DNA of 64,000 nucleotides from Sphingobacterium sp. BN32 (GTDB lineage: Bacteria; Bacteroidota; Bacteroidia; Sphingobacteriales; Sphingobacteriaceae). Every line of letters starts with the position of its first letter. Within the stretch, counting starts at the first letter, position 1. Shown here one piece after another: positions 7,335-16,278 of this stretch. The stretch spans positions 2,480,001-2,544,000 of the forward strand of contig NZ_CP129963.1 of the NCBI RefSeq assembly GCF_030503615.1, written 5' to 3'. The notes below the pieces were generated by a model. The model ran no database searches and was not told the origin of the DNA. It worked only from the letters and a program-made list of their open reading frames with translations. The translations under genes and the position numbers were made by a program.

Positions 7335-9365
7335 ATGAACATGCTAAAAACACCATTTAATACCCCTCACGATACAGCTCCGTTTTCTTCCATTAATCAA
7401 GCAGATTTTATACCTGCTTTCGATGAGGCTATTGCCGAAACGAGAGAAGAAATCGATCGCTTGGTATCGAATACTGAACCGGCAAGCTTCGAAAACACGA
7501 TCGCTGCATTAGCATTCTCCGGAATGCGCTTGGATCGTATTTCCAATATATTTTTCAATTTACACTCCGCGGAGACCAACGATGAACTAGACAAGATTGC
7601 GCAGGATGTCGCTCCGAAGCTATCTAAGCTTAGCAACGATATCACTTTGAACGTCGACCTGTTCAATCGAATAAAGGCCGTCTACGAGCAGAAGGATAGT
7701 CTGAATCTAAATACAGAGCAACTGATGCTGCTGGAGAAGAACTATAAAGATTTTGTTCGCAACGGTGCATTATTAGCTGAAGATAAAAAACAGCAATTGC
7801 GAGATATTGATGCCGAGCTATCTGTATTGAAGTTAAAATTCGGCGAACATGTTTTGGCCGACACCAATGCCTATCAAATGCACTTGTTGGATCCAGCGGA
7901 ACTTGCTGGCTTACCTGAAGGTGCTATTGAGGCAGCGCAGGAATTGGCGAAAGAGCAAGGAATAGAAGGTTGGATCATCACCCTGGATTACCCGAGCTAC
8001 ATTCCATTTATGACCTATGCCGAGAATAGAGCAAGACGCGAAGAACTCGCCATCGCAGCCGGCAAGAAGGCCTTCCAAGACAACGAGAATAATAACGAGG
8101 CTATCGTCTTGAGGATTGTAAACCTAAGACACCAGCGAGCCAATTTATTGGGCTACCCTAGCCACGCGCATTTTGTGTTGGAAGAGCGCATGGCGAAAGA
8201 CCCTGAAACTGTCAAAGCATTCCTAAATGATCTTTTGGCAAAAGGAAAACCTGCCGCAGAAAAAGAATTTGCGGAACTCTCAGCATTTGCCAAAGAGATC
8301 GATGGATTGGAGCAATTGCAGAAATGGGACGGTGCATATTATAGCGAGAAATTAAAGCAGCTGAAGTTTAATTTAGATGATGAAAAGCTCAAGCCTTATT
8401 TCAAATTAGAAAATGTGATGCAGGGAGCCTTTGATATTGCAAATAAGCTTTACGGCATCAACTTTAAAGAGGTTGGCACGATAGATAAATATCATCGCGA
8501 TGTACAGACTTTTGAGGTTAGAGATAACAACGGTGGATTAGTCGCTATATTCTATGCAGATTTCTTCCCTAGAAAAGGAAAACGCAACGGCGCATGGATG
8601 ACTTCTTTCAAGCCGCAGTATATCAAAGATGGAGAAAACGAAAGACCACATGTGTCGATCGTATGCAACTTCACCAAACCTACGGCTACCAAACCATCGT
8701 TATTAACGTTCAACGAGGTGACTACATTGTTTCATGAGTTTGGACATGCCCTGCACGGCATGCTTGCAAATACCACCTATCCTACCCTATCCGGAACTTC
8801 CGTCTATTGGGATTTCGTCGAGTTGCCAAGTCAGGTGATGGAAAACTGGTGCTATGAAGAAGAAGCATTGGCACTTTTTGCTAAACACTATGAAAGTGGC
8901 GCTTCCCTTCCGATGGAATACGTAGAGAAAATCAAAGAAAGCGCAGCATTCTTGGAAGGCTTAGCAACGGTAAGACAATTGAGCTTCGGGCTATTGGATA
9001 TGGCTTGGCATGGTCAGGATCCCAGCGGCATCCAAAAGGTAAAAGATTTTGAGCTTGCTGCTTTTGCCGATACAACGATCTATCCAGACGTACCAGACAA
9101 TGCGATGAGCCCATCCTTCTCCCATATTTTTAATGGTGGATATTCATCCGGATATTATAGCTATAAATGGGCAGAGGTATTAGACGCCGATGCTTTCGAA
9201 TATTTCAAAGAAGAGGGAATCTTCAATCAGGAAGTTGCGAATAAATTTAAAGATAATATTTTATCTAAGGGCGGAACAGTTCATCCGATGGAATTGTACA
9301 AAGCATTCCGAGGTAAAGAACCATCCGTAGATCCTTTATTGAAACGCGCTGGATTAATCGCTTAA
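7335..9365 (+). CDS. M3 family zinc metallopeptidase (Dcp/oligopeptidase A-like)
   Basis: A 676-residue peptidase of the thimet oligopeptidase/Dcp family, which degrades short peptides. The zinc motif HEFGHALHGM is near residue 467, with the downstream glutamate in VELPSQVMENW and the C-terminal substrate-site motif FSHIFNGGYSSGYYSYKWAEVLDADAF, here quoted as two blocks: FSHIFNGGYSSGYY and SYKWAEVLDADAF. There is no signal peptide, so it is likely cytoplasmic, unlike E. coli Dcp variants with other length. It is followed one base later by a regulator gene, so the two are cotranscribed. Confidence 0.93.
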   Translation: MNMLKTPFNTPHDTAPFSSINQADFIPAFDEAIAETREEIDRLVSNTEPASFENTIAALAFSGMRLDRISNIFFNLHSAETNDELDKIAQDVAPKLSKLSNDITLNVDLFNRIKAVYEQKDSLNLNTEQLMLLEKNYKDFVRNGALLAEDKKQQLRDIDAELSVLKLKFGEHVLADTNAYQMHLLDPAELAGLPEGAIEAAQELAKEQGIEGWIITLDYPSYIPFMTYAENRARREELAIAAGKKAFQDNENNNEAIVLRIVNLRHQRANLLGYPSHAHFVLEERMAKDPETVKAFLNDLLAKGKPAAEKEFAELSAFAKEIDGLEQLQKWDGAYYSEKLKQLKFNLDDEKLKPYFKLENVMQGAFDIANKLYGINFKEVGTIDKYHRDVQTFEVRDNNGGLVAIFYADFFPRKGKRNGAWMTSFKPQYIKDGENERPHVSIVCNFTKPTATKPSLLTFNEVTTLFHEFGHALHGMLANTTYPTLSGTSVYWDFVELPSQVMENWCYEEEALALFAKHYESGASLPMEYVEKIKESAAFLEGLATVRQLSFGLLDMAWHGQDPSGIQKVKDFELAAFADTTIYPDVPDNAMSPSFSHIFNGGYSSGYYSYKWAEVLDADAFEYFKEEGIFNQEVANKFKDNILSKGGTVHPMELYKAFRGKEPSVDPLLKRAGLIA

Positions 9366-9366
9366 G

Positions 9367-9912
9367 ATGGCTACCGTTCGAATAAAAAACATGGTTTGTC
9401 CGCGTTGCGAAATGGCCGTCGAACAAATATTGCAAAGGCTAAACCTGCCCTATCAAGAGGTGCGTATCGGCGAGATACATACATCGCGCGATTATCAGGA
9501 AGCAGAACTAAATCAGCTCGACGGTGAACTGCAAGCTATTGGATTTGAAATCTTAAAGGACAGGAAAGAGCAACTGGTTGAAGATATAAAAATAGCCCTC
9601 TTAACCTTGGTAAATAGCGAAGAAGCCAATGTAATCAAGACCTCACAGTTCTTGATGGATCGTTTCCATATGGACTACGCTTATCTCAGCAATACCTTTT
9701 CCGAAATACAAGGCGAGAGTATTGAAAAATATTTGATCCATCTTAGGATTGAGAAAGTGAAAGAGCTTTTGCATTATGATCTGCCGTTATCAGAGATTGC
9801 TTTCAAGCTTCAATACAGTAGCGTAGCGCATTTGAGCACACAATTCAAAAAGATTACGGGCAAAACGCCATCAGAATTTAAGAGGTTATTGGAGGAAAGA
9901 CATAGAAGTTAA
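9367..9912 (+). CDS. AraC-type regulator with an HMA-like CxxC N-terminal domain
   Basis: A 181-residue protein with two parts. Residues 1-65 look like a heavy-metal-associated (HMA-like) ferredoxin fold, beginning VRIKNMVCPRCEMAVEQIL, where CPRC matches the MxCxxC position of copper-binding domains. Residues about 75-178 are an AraC-type double helix-turn-helix, with the family end LQYSSVAHLSTQFKKITGKTPSEFKR. This pairing suggests a metal- or redox-sensing transcription factor, but no copper gene is next to it. The ATG is one base after the stop codon of the M3 peptidase gene. Confidence 0.8.
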   Translation: MATVRIKNMVCPRCEMAVEQILQRLNLPYQEVRIGEIHTSRDYQEAELNQLDGELQAIGFEILKDRKEQLVEDIKIALLTLVNSEEANVIKTSQFLMDRFHMDYAYLSNTFSEIQGESIEKYLIHLRIEKVKELLHYDLPLSEIAFKLQYSSVAHLSTQFKKITGKTPSEFKRLLEERHRS

Positions 9913-10021
9913 ACAAGACATGATATATACTTCTTCCGAACTTCCGATAAGATACCAAAAGGGATAATAATTCTCGAAAGGTCTTGACAAAAGACATTTT
10001 CAGAAAAAAGACGCCTAAAAA

Positions 10022-10056
10022 GAGAAAGGCAGGATTGGTTTCAATTCTGCCTTTCT
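10022..10056. terminator. Bidirectional terminator between regulator and TPR genes
   Basis: AGAAAGGCAG-GATTG / CAATT-CTGCCTTTCT forms a 15-bp stem with one G-T pair and a GTTT loop. A-rich sequence precedes it and TTCTT follows it. Confidence 0.75.
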
Positions 10057-10060
10057 TATG

Positions 10061-10088
10061 TCTAATGTCTGATATCTAATATCTAAAT
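10061..10088. repeat. Heptamer array C (four units)
   Basis: Four contiguous seven-base units, TCTAATG, TCTGATA, TCTAATA and TCTAAAT, follow the terminator and end seven bases before the stop codon of the convergent TPR gene. Confidence 0.8.
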
Positions 10089-10095
10089 TCCAGAC

Positions 10096-10737
10096 TTATT
10101 TCAAGTTATCACGATAAACTTTCGCTTTTTTAACTTCCGTTTGGATATCCTTACGAGAAGCGTCATAGCTCAATACTTTTTCGTAATCTGTCACTGCTTT
10201 GTTGTATGCATCTGTAGCAGTAGCTTTGTTGTAATTCGCTGACGATTTAGTACCTGTTAAAATTCCTAAGTCACGGTAAGCGATCGCACGGTTTTGATAT
10301 AATTTCGCATCATTTGCATTGATCGCGATTGCTTTTGTATAGTCAGCAATAGCAGATTTCAATAATGCTTCGCGCTCCGACTCTTTCAATTTTAACTCGC
10401 GGTTTACAGCGATGTTGTTGTTCGCTTTTGCTTTGTAGTAATAAGCATGTACATTTTTAGCGTCTAAACCGATTACTTTATTGAAAGAACCGATAGATTT
10501 CTTGTAGTCGCCGTTTTGGAACTGCGAATAACCCAATAAATACACTACATCAGGATCTGTTCCGGAAGTTGGAAGTGCTTTTTCAAATTGCGCTGCAGCA
10601 GTTTTAAAATCTCCATCCAATAGTGCTTTCTCCCCCGCACGAACATTTGGGTCACTATGTTGCTTCTCCTGTGCTTGTACAGCTACTGTACTAAGTGCTA
10701 ATGCTACTGTGGCTAATCCAATTTTTAAAGACTTCAT
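10096..10737 (-). CDS. Exported TPR-repeat protein
   Basis: A 213-residue protein with a cleavable signal peptide (MKSLKIGLATVALALSTVAVQAQ) and several tetratricopeptide repeats, for example GEKALLDGDFKTAAAQFEKA, VVYLLGYSQFQNGDYKKSIGSF and NVHAYYYKAKANNNIAVNREL; such repeats mediate protein-protein contacts. The start at 10737 opens the signal peptide; another ATG nine codons upstream is possible. It is a single-gene unit, convergent with the AraC-type gene. Its partner is unknown; TPR proteins of this type are abundant in the Bacteroidota periplasm. Confidence 0.85.
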   Translation of the reverse strand: MKSLKIGLATVALALSTVAVQAQEKQHSDPNVRAGEKALLDGDFKTAAAQFEKALPTSGTDPDVVYLLGYSQFQNGDYKKSIGSFNKVIGLDAKNVHAYYYKAKANNNIAVNRELKLKESEREALLKSAIADYTKAIAINANDAKLYQNRAIAYRDLGILTGTKSSANYNKATATDAYNKAVTDYEKVLSYDASRKDIQTEVKKAKVYRDNLK

Positions 10738-10885
10738 CTGTGTATTGATTTTATTAATATTCATTTCTAATTGTTTTTCGTTGAGTGTAAGAACAGTCTA
10801 CTACTGCATAGAGTAAAAATCTGTTAAATAGTTTAAGGCTACAATCAATAGTTATAAACATTTCCACATTTTACCATAATTGACT

Positions 10886-10893
10886 TACCTTTG
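10886..10893 (+). promoter_or_regulatory. Candidate -7 box in the lon upstream region
   Basis: TACCTTTG fits TAnnTTTG but lies 184 bases before the lon ATG, which would give a long leader. The 340-base region 10738-11077 has no open frame of note; it is AT-rich and holds the TPR gene promoter on the other strand. No heat-shock operator (such as CIRCE) is visible. Confidence 0.3.
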
Positions 10894-11077
10894 CGTAAAT
10901 AACGCGCTGTCAATGAACGGCCATAACTGACGATTTAACAGTAATTACCCTTCATTAGCATAAATAATACCAAAAATTTAGCCTTGGCACTGCTGTTGCA
11001 TTATAGTGATACAACTATAATAAGATATTTATCGCCGAATCGTCTGACAAGATGTCGGCAAAACGATATATGAACAT

Positions 11078-13543
11078 ATGAGTAAATTCAACGCATTCAA
11101 CTTTGACCAAACATTACCCATCATTAACGAGGAAACGGAATTCTTCCCGCTGTTAACTCAACAGGATGAGGAGGAAATGCGCAATGCCGAAATACCCGAG
11201 GTATTGCCAATTCTGCCCCTGCGCAACACCGTATTGTTTCCGGGCGTTGTGATCCCTATCACGGTGGGTAGAGATAAATCGATCAAGTTGATCAAAGATG
11301 CCTATAAAGGAGATCGCGCCATTGGTGTTGTCTCTCAAAAAGATATGATTGTGGAAGACCCGACCTTTGAGCAGTTGCACAAAGTCGGCACAGTCGCACA
11401 TATCATCAAAATTCTCCAAATGCCTGATGGTAATACAACAGTTATTATCCAAGGCAAACAACGCTTCCGTTTACTAGAACTGGTGCAGTCTGAACCGTAT
11501 ATGACGGCCAAGGTGGAGAAGTTTCCGGAGGATAAGCCTAAAACCAATACGAAGGAATTTAAGGCGCTTATTGCTTCGGTAAAAGAACTTGCATTACAGA
11601 TTATTCAACTATCACCAAACCTTCCAAGTGAGGCTGGTATTGCGATTAAGAATATTGAGAGTCCGACTTTCTTAGTGAATTTTATTGCTTCGAATCTTTC
11701 TTTAGAATTAGAGGACAAGCAAGACTTACTAGAAAATAAAGACTTCGTTAAACGTGCGAAGCAACTTTTGGAGCACTTGACTACCGAGATCCAAATGCTG
11801 GAATTGAAGAATCAGATCCAGAATAAGGTTCGTGTGGATCTAGATAAACAACAACGCGATTACTTCTTAAGCCAACAATTGAAGACTATCCAAGAAGAAT
11901 TGGGCGGTAGTACTCCTGATTTAGAACTGGAAGAACTAAAGAAACGAGGAAAAAACAAGAAGTGGCCGGAGGATGTTGCCAAGCATTTTGCAAAGGAATT
12001 GGAAAAGCTTGCGCGTATTAATCCTGCAGCAGCAGATTACTCTGTGCAGTTGAACTATCTGGAATTATTACTTGACCTTCCATGGGCAGAATACACAAAA
12101 GATAACTTTGACTTAAAGCGCGCAGAAAGAATATTAGACAAAGATCACTACGGTTTAGAGAAGGTAAAACAGCGTATCATTGAGTACTTAGCGGTTTTAA
12201 AGCTAAAGAACGATATGAAGGCTCCTATTCTATGCCTTGTAGGGCCTCCGGGGGTTGGTAAGACATCCTTAGGAAAGTCTATCGCAAGAGCCTTAGGAAG
12301 AAAATACACGCGTATGGCATTGGGTGGTGTGAGGGATGAAGCGGAGATTCGCGGACACCGTAAAACCTATATTGGTGCTATGCCGGGGCGCATTATTCAG
12401 TCTTTGAAAAAGGCCGGTGCGTCCAATCCGGTATTTGTGTTGGACGAAATCGATAAGATTGGTTCCGACTTCAAAGGCGATCCTTCATCAGCATTATTGG
12501 AGGTCTTAGATCCAGAACAAAACACCAACTTCTATGATCACTATGTGGAGATGGAGTACGATTTATCGAAGGTGATGTTTATCGCTACAGCGAACTCGCT
12601 GAACGGTATACAGCCGGCTTTATTAGACCGTATGGAGATTATTGAAGTCAATGGATATACGATTGAGGAAAAGATTGAAATTGCTAAGAAGCACTTATTG
12701 CCGAAGCAGCGCGAAATGCACGGTATACAAGCTAAAGACATCAACTTAAAACCGAAGATGATTGAGAAGATCATCGAAGAATATACGAGAGAGTCTGGCG
12801 TACGTGGACTAGAGAAGAAAATCGGATCCATCGTTCGTGGTGTTGCGACGCGCATTGTGATGGAAAAAGAATACAATCCGATTCTTTCGGCTTCTGATAT
12901 CGAAGAGATCTTAGGCGCTCCTATCTTTGATAAGGACCTCTATGAGAATAACGATATCGCAGGTGTGGTTACGGGTCTAGCATGGACTTCTGTTGGTGGT
13001 GATATCCTATTCATCGAGTCGAGCTTAAGTCCTGGAAAAGGTAAGTTAAGCCTTACAGGTAACTTAGGTGATGTGATGAAAGAATCTGCAGCGATTGCGA
13101 TGGCGTATTTGCGCTCGCATGCGGAAGAATTCGGTATTGACTATGCGGTATTCGACCAATGGGATGTCAATATCCACGTTCCGGCAGGTGCTACCCCAAA
13201 AGATGGCCCTTCTGCAGGTATTACCATGCTAACAGCCTTAGCATCCCTGTTTACCCAACGCAAAGTGAAAGAAAAACTAGCGATGACTGGCGAGATTACG
13301 CTACGTGGCAAGGTACTTCCGGTAGGTGGAATCAAAGAAAAGATCCTGGCTGCCAAACGTGCGAACATCAAGGAAATCATCCTTTGCAAGAGCAATCAAA
13401 AAGATATACAGGAGATCAAAGAAGACTACGTAAAAGACTTGAAATTCCATTATGTAACCGACATGAAGGAAGTCGTTAAACTAGCCTTGTTAGATACTAA
13501 AGTCAAGAACGCGAAGAAGCTATTGCGCGAAGAAGCAAAATAA
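11078..13543 (+). CDS. lon: ATP-dependent protease Lon
   Basis: Cytoplasmic AAA+ serine protease that degrades misfolded and regulatory proteins. The 821 residues contain the N-terminal substrate-binding LON domain ([19 protein letters not shown] near residue 42), the Walker A motif GPPGVGKTS (about 389-397), Walker B FVLDEIDK, and the C-terminal protease domain with catalytic Ser712 in PKDGPSAGI and Lys755 in GGIKEK, spaced 43 residues apart as in E. coli Lon. The length is usual for Bacteroidota Lon. It is transcribed alone, with a strong terminator after it. Confidence 0.98.
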   Translation: MSKFNAFNFDQTLPIINEETEFFPLLTQQDEEEMRNAEIPEVLPILPLRNTVLFPGVVIPITVGRDKSIKLIKDAYKGDRAIGVVSQKDMIVEDPTFEQLHKVGTVAHIIKILQMPDGNTTVIIQGKQRFRLLELVQSEPYMTAKVEKFPEDKPKTNTKEFKALIASVKELALQIIQLSPNLPSEAGIAIKNIESPTFLVNFIASNLSLELEDKQDLLENKDFVKRAKQLLEHLTTEIQMLELKNQIQNKVRVDLDKQQRDYFLSQQLKTIQEELGGSTPDLELEELKKRGKNKKWPEDVAKHFAKELEKLARINPAAADYSVQLNYLELLLDLPWAEYTKDNFDLKRAERILDKDHYGLEKVKQRIIEYLAVLKLKNDMKAPILCLVGPPGVGKTSLGKSIARALGRKYTRMALGGVRDEAEIRGHRKTYIGAMPGRIIQSLKKAGASNPVFVLDEIDKIGSDFKGDPSSALLEVLDPEQNTNFYDHYVEMEYDLSKVMFIATANSLNGIQPALLDRMEIIEVNGYTIEEKIEIAKKHLLPKQREMHGIQAKDINLKPKMIEKIIEEYTRESGVRGLEKKIGSIVRGVATRIVMEKEYNPILSASDIEEILGAPIFDKDLYENNDIAGVVTGLAWTSVGGDILFIESSLSPGKGKLSLTGNLGDVMKESAAIAMAYLRSHAEEFGIDYAVFDQWDVNIHVPAGATPKDGPSAGITMLTALASLFTQRKVKEKLAMTGEITLRGKVLPVGGIKEKILAAKRANIKEIILCKSNQKDIQEIKEDYVKDLKFHYVTDMKEVVKLALLDTKVKNAKKLLREEAK

Positions 13544-13567
13544 GCTTGTCAGCATAAAATCAAAAGT

Positions 13568-13604
13568 GAAAGCCATTCGTTTAATCGGATGGCTTTTTCT
13601 TTTT
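13568..13604 (+). terminator. lon terminator
   Basis: GAAAGCCAT-CG / CG-ATGGCTTTTTC stem around a TTTAAT loop, followed by a T-rich tract. It lies 25 bases after the lon stop codon. Confidence 0.85.
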
Positions 13605-13622
13605 ATACTGGATAACAAGGCG

Positions 13623-13630
13623 TATTTTTG
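13623..13630 (+). promoter_or_regulatory. -7 box six bases from the start codon of the FUSC gene
   Basis: TATTTTTG is followed by CGGTA and then ATG (13636). With initiation usually a few bases after the -7 box, the transcript would have almost no leader. The sequence GCGTATTTTTGCG recurs at the same distance before rnhA. Confidence 0.5.
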
Positions 13631-13635
13631 CGGTA

Positions 13636-14181
13636 ATGAGAGCAGCAACTGTTACAAAGCAAATCGTTCGAAAACTAGTAACATCCCCATTATTAATTTA
13701 TGTCATCCGGTGTCTACTTGGATTCTCCATTGGCTATTTATTGTATAATCGCTATCGTGAATTTGAGATCTTTTGGGCACTGCTCTCAATTATTCTGGTC
13801 ATCTCGCCTGAAGAAAAAGACTCCAAAAGACTTTCCATCGAACGGTTCAAATCCAATTTCATAGGCTCCAGCGTAGCCATGATCTGCGTTTGGATACTTC
13901 CCGAATCCGTGTACTCTATCGGCGCAGGGATTGTCCTAACCATTATCTGCTGCCGGGTATTCAATATTATGAATATGGCGCGCGTTGCGATTGTTGCATT
14001 GCTCATCATCATGATTGAACCGCATCATACGCAAATCGCCTACACGCCTATCTATCGTGCCGTTTCTACCGGGGTCGGATGTATCATTGGTCTTGCTATC
14101 GTTATTATCACCTCAGGCATAAAGCATTACCTTATGGAGAAGTACTTAGACGATTGGACTGCTCCTAATTCGGGAAATTAG
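13636..14181 (+). CDS. FUSC-like integral membrane protein
   Basis: A 181-residue membrane protein with about five predicted helices (LLIYVIRCLLGFSIGYLLY, FEIFWALLSIILVISP, SSVAMICVWILPESVYSI, VALLIIMIEPHH, VGCIIGLAIVIITSGI). The pattern of short helices and the position of the IEPH motif resemble the fusaric-acid-resistance (FUSC)/aromatic acid exporter family, but it is only the membrane half. It may be a subunit or a reduced form; the transported compound is unknown. The start has a -7 promoter box six bases upstream. The rnhA gene follows after 15 bases with its own promoter. Confidence 0.65.
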   Translation: MRAATVTKQIVRKLVTSPLLIYVIRCLLGFSIGYLLYNRYREFEIFWALLSIILVISPEEKDSKRLSIERFKSNFIGSSVAMICVWILPESVYSIGAGIVLTIICCRVFNIMNMARVAIVALLIIMIEPHHTQIAYTPIYRAVSTGVGCIIGLAIVIITSGIKHYLMEKYLDDWTAPNSGN

Positions 14182-14183
14182 CG

Positions 14184-14191
14184 TATTTTTG
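14184..14191 (+). promoter_or_regulatory. -7 box directly before rnhA
   Basis: TATTTTTG followed by CGATA and ATG (14197), almost identical to the box before the FUSC gene. It implies a leaderless or near-leaderless rnhA transcript. Confidence 0.5.
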
Positions 14192-14196
14192 CGATA

Positions 14197-14703
14197 ATGA
14201 TTGAACTTTATACCGACGGTGCTTCAAGTGGAAATCCTGGTCCTGGTGGCTATGGAACCATCTTACGAACGATCTATACAGGGTCAAATCCTGAATATCA
14301 AGGCAAGCTTATTGAGAAAGAGTTCTCGGGAGGCTTTCGCAAGACCACGAATAACCGCATGGAATTACTCGCTGTGATCATTGGTTTAGAAGCTTTGAAA
14401 AGCATCAATCAGCAGGTCACTATCTTTTCCGACTCCAAATATGTCATCGATGCAATCGATAAGAAATGGGTTTACGGCTGGATTCAAAAAGGATTTCAGG
14501 GTAAAAAGAATAAGGATCTATGGATGCGATTAATGTCTTTATACAAACTCCATAAAGTGAAGTTGGTATGGGTCAAAGGCCATGCTGGGCATCCCCTGAA
14601 CGAGCGCTGCGATCAACTAGCGGTAAAAGCATCGAAAGACAAAGCCAACTGGAAGATTGACTCCGTATTTGAAGTGGAGATGCAAAAAGGAATGGACATC
14701 TAA
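14197..14703 (+). CDS. rnhA: Ribonuclease HI
   Basis: Cleaves the RNA strand of RNA-DNA hybrids, removing primers and R-loops. The 168 residues have all four carboxylate motifs: Asp in YTDGASSGNPGPGG (residue 7), Glu in NNRMELLAV (about 53), Asp in FSDSKYV (about 77), and the C-terminal catalytic Asp in NERCDQLA, with the His of WVKGHAGHPLN. Length and order are those of single-domain bacterial RNase HI. It ends three bases from the convergent nnr gene, leaving no room for a terminator between them. Confidence 0.97.
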   Translation: MIELYTDGASSGNPGPGGYGTILRTIYTGSNPEYQGKLIEKEFSGGFRKTTNNRMELLAVIIGLEALKSINQQVTIFSDSKYVIDAIDKKWVYGWIQKGFQGKKNKDLWMRLMSLYKLHKVKLVWVKGHAGHPLNERCDQLAVKASKDKANWKIDSVFEVEMQKGMDI

Positions 14704-14706
14704 AGC

Positions 14707-16215
14707 TTAGCTGTCCATCAAGTCCTGAAAAGCATTAGCTAGGTTGTTGATGATATCCGAAGCGATAAGACTCGCCTCTCCTGTATCCCTCGACGCAATA
14801 TCTCCAGCGAGACCATGCAGATACATCCCCAATATTGCGGCGTCTTTTGCCGACATCTCCTGCGCACGAAGACTGGTTAAAATCCCTGTCAACACATCGC
14901 CGCTCCCACCGGTCGCCATACCTGGGTTCCCCGTAGAATTGAAATATAAGCTTCCATCCGGACAGACCAATACCGAATTCGCACCTTTAATAATCAGAAA
15001 CACTTGATGCTCGGAAGCAAATATTTTCGCCTTCGAAAGCTTCTCGTAATCATTATCCCACGTACCGATCAAACGACTCAGCTCCTTCGGGTGTGGAGAT
15101 AAAATAGTCTCCGCAGGCAAGGCCTGCAATAGGCTTTCTTGCTGTGCCAGAATATTCAAGGCATCAGCATCTAAGACCAGCCGAGCGTCCTCTGGCAATG
15201 ACTGCAGATAGATGGCAAAACCTCGAACTGTTAGCTCATCCGTCCCCATCCCTACACCCATTCCGATAGCGGTAAGATCAGTCGGGAAATTGAAATCGCG
15301 TAAGGATAGTTCAGCGGCATCGGCAAAGACCATTGCTTCGGGAAAGGCAGTTTGTACTATGCTCGTTCCGCAATTCGGAATCCCAACGGATACCAATCCA
15401 CAGCCAGTTCTTAGTGCTGCTTTGGAAGCCAACAGCATCGCTCCCATCTTTCCATAGCTCCCGCCAATCAATAGTGCATGACCAAAGGTGCCTTTATGGC
15501 TAAATTTAGAGCGAATAGGCACAAGCGATTTGGCAGATTTTGCCGTCAAATAATGCATGTTCGTTTCCTGCCCTTCCATAGCCTCAGTATCCAACCCAAT
15601 ATCCAGAATGCTAAACGATTTCACGAATTCTCCATATTCCGGAAGCAATAGATTTAGCTTCGGAACCTGAAAGGTATATACCCTATCCGCCCTTATGATG
15701 GGGCTATCCACAGTAATATGCGTCTCGCAAGACAAGCCAGACGGCATATCTACCGAAATGCGAACGGCCCTTGCAGCGTTGATCTGATCAATGATCCCTC
15801 GCCATTCCGAACTTAAAGCCCTGTTGAGTCCATAACCAAACAAACAATCCAGGATAATAGCATCCTTCTCGAAGGCTAGAATATCTTCCAAATTGAACAT
15901 ACGTATTCTTTCGTGACCTAAGTTCTCTTGGTTCTTCGCATTATCTACGGAATACTGCTCGGCATCTATCAAATAAACCTCTACGGTTGCACCTAGTGCG
16001 TCTAATAGGCCGGCGATAGCCAAACCGTCACCACCATTATTACCCTTTCCACAGAGGATATAAACACGCTTCTCGAGCAGCTCCGAAAAATCATCTAAAA
16101 GCGACGCCACAACGGTGGCCGATGCACGTTGCATCAGATCCCAAGAATTTATTGCTTGATTCGCTATGGTTTGCTCGTCGACCTGTTTTAATTGAGAAGG
16201 ATTTAGAATTTTCAT
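14707..16215 (-). CDS. nnr: Bifunctional NAD(P)H-hydrate epimerase / ADP-dependent NAD(P)H-hydrate dehydratase
   Basis: Repairs hydrated NADH and NADPH: the N-terminal YjeF domain epimerises the R form and the C-terminal carbohydrate-kinase-like domain dehydrates the S form with ADP. In the first half (residues 1-215) the motif CGKGNNGGDGLAIAG near residue 56 is the nucleotide-loop signature and DCLFGYGLNR follows. In the second half the motifs KGANSVLVCPDG and NPGMATGGSGDVLTG (near 425-440) mark the dehydratase. Fused two-domain forms of about 500 residues are usual in bacteria. I choose ATG 16215; another lies two codons upstream. Confidence 0.95.
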   Translation of the reverse strand: MKILNPSQLKQVDEQTIANQAINSWDLMQRASATVVASLLDDFSELLEKRVYILCGKGNNGGDGLAIAGLLDALGATVEVYLIDAEQYSVDNAKNQENLGHERIRMFNLEDILAFEKDAIILDCLFGYGLNRALSSEWRGIIDQINAARAVRISVDMPSGLSCETHITVDSPIIRADRVYTFQVPKLNLLLPEYGEFVKSFSILDIGLDTEAMEGQETNMHYLTAKSAKSLVPIRSKFSHKGTFGHALLIGGSYGKMGAMLLASKAALRTGCGLVSVGIPNCGTSIVQTAFPEAMVFADAAELSLRDFNFPTDLTAIGMGVGMGTDELTVRGFAIYLQSLPEDARLVLDADALNILAQQESLLQALPAETILSPHPKELSRLIGTWDNDYEKLSKAKIFASEHQVFLIIKGANSVLVCPDGSLYFNSTGNPGMATGGSGDVLTGILTSLRAQEMSAKDAAILGMYLHGLAGDIASRDTGEASLIASDIINNLANAFQDLMDS

Positions 16216-16234
16216 AGGCATGGCATTAAATAGA

Positions 16235-16260
16235 CAAAGCCCCTAAAATTAGGGGCTTTA
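16235..16260 (-). terminator. Terminator of the S9 peptidase gene
   Basis: AAAGCCCCTAA / TTAGGGGCTTT, a perfect 11-bp stem with a four-base AT loop. On the minus strand it lies 18 bases after the S9 gene; the downstream T tract is short, so some read-through into nnr is likely. Confidence 0.65.
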
Positions 16261-16278
16261 TCATTAATTAACAACAGT

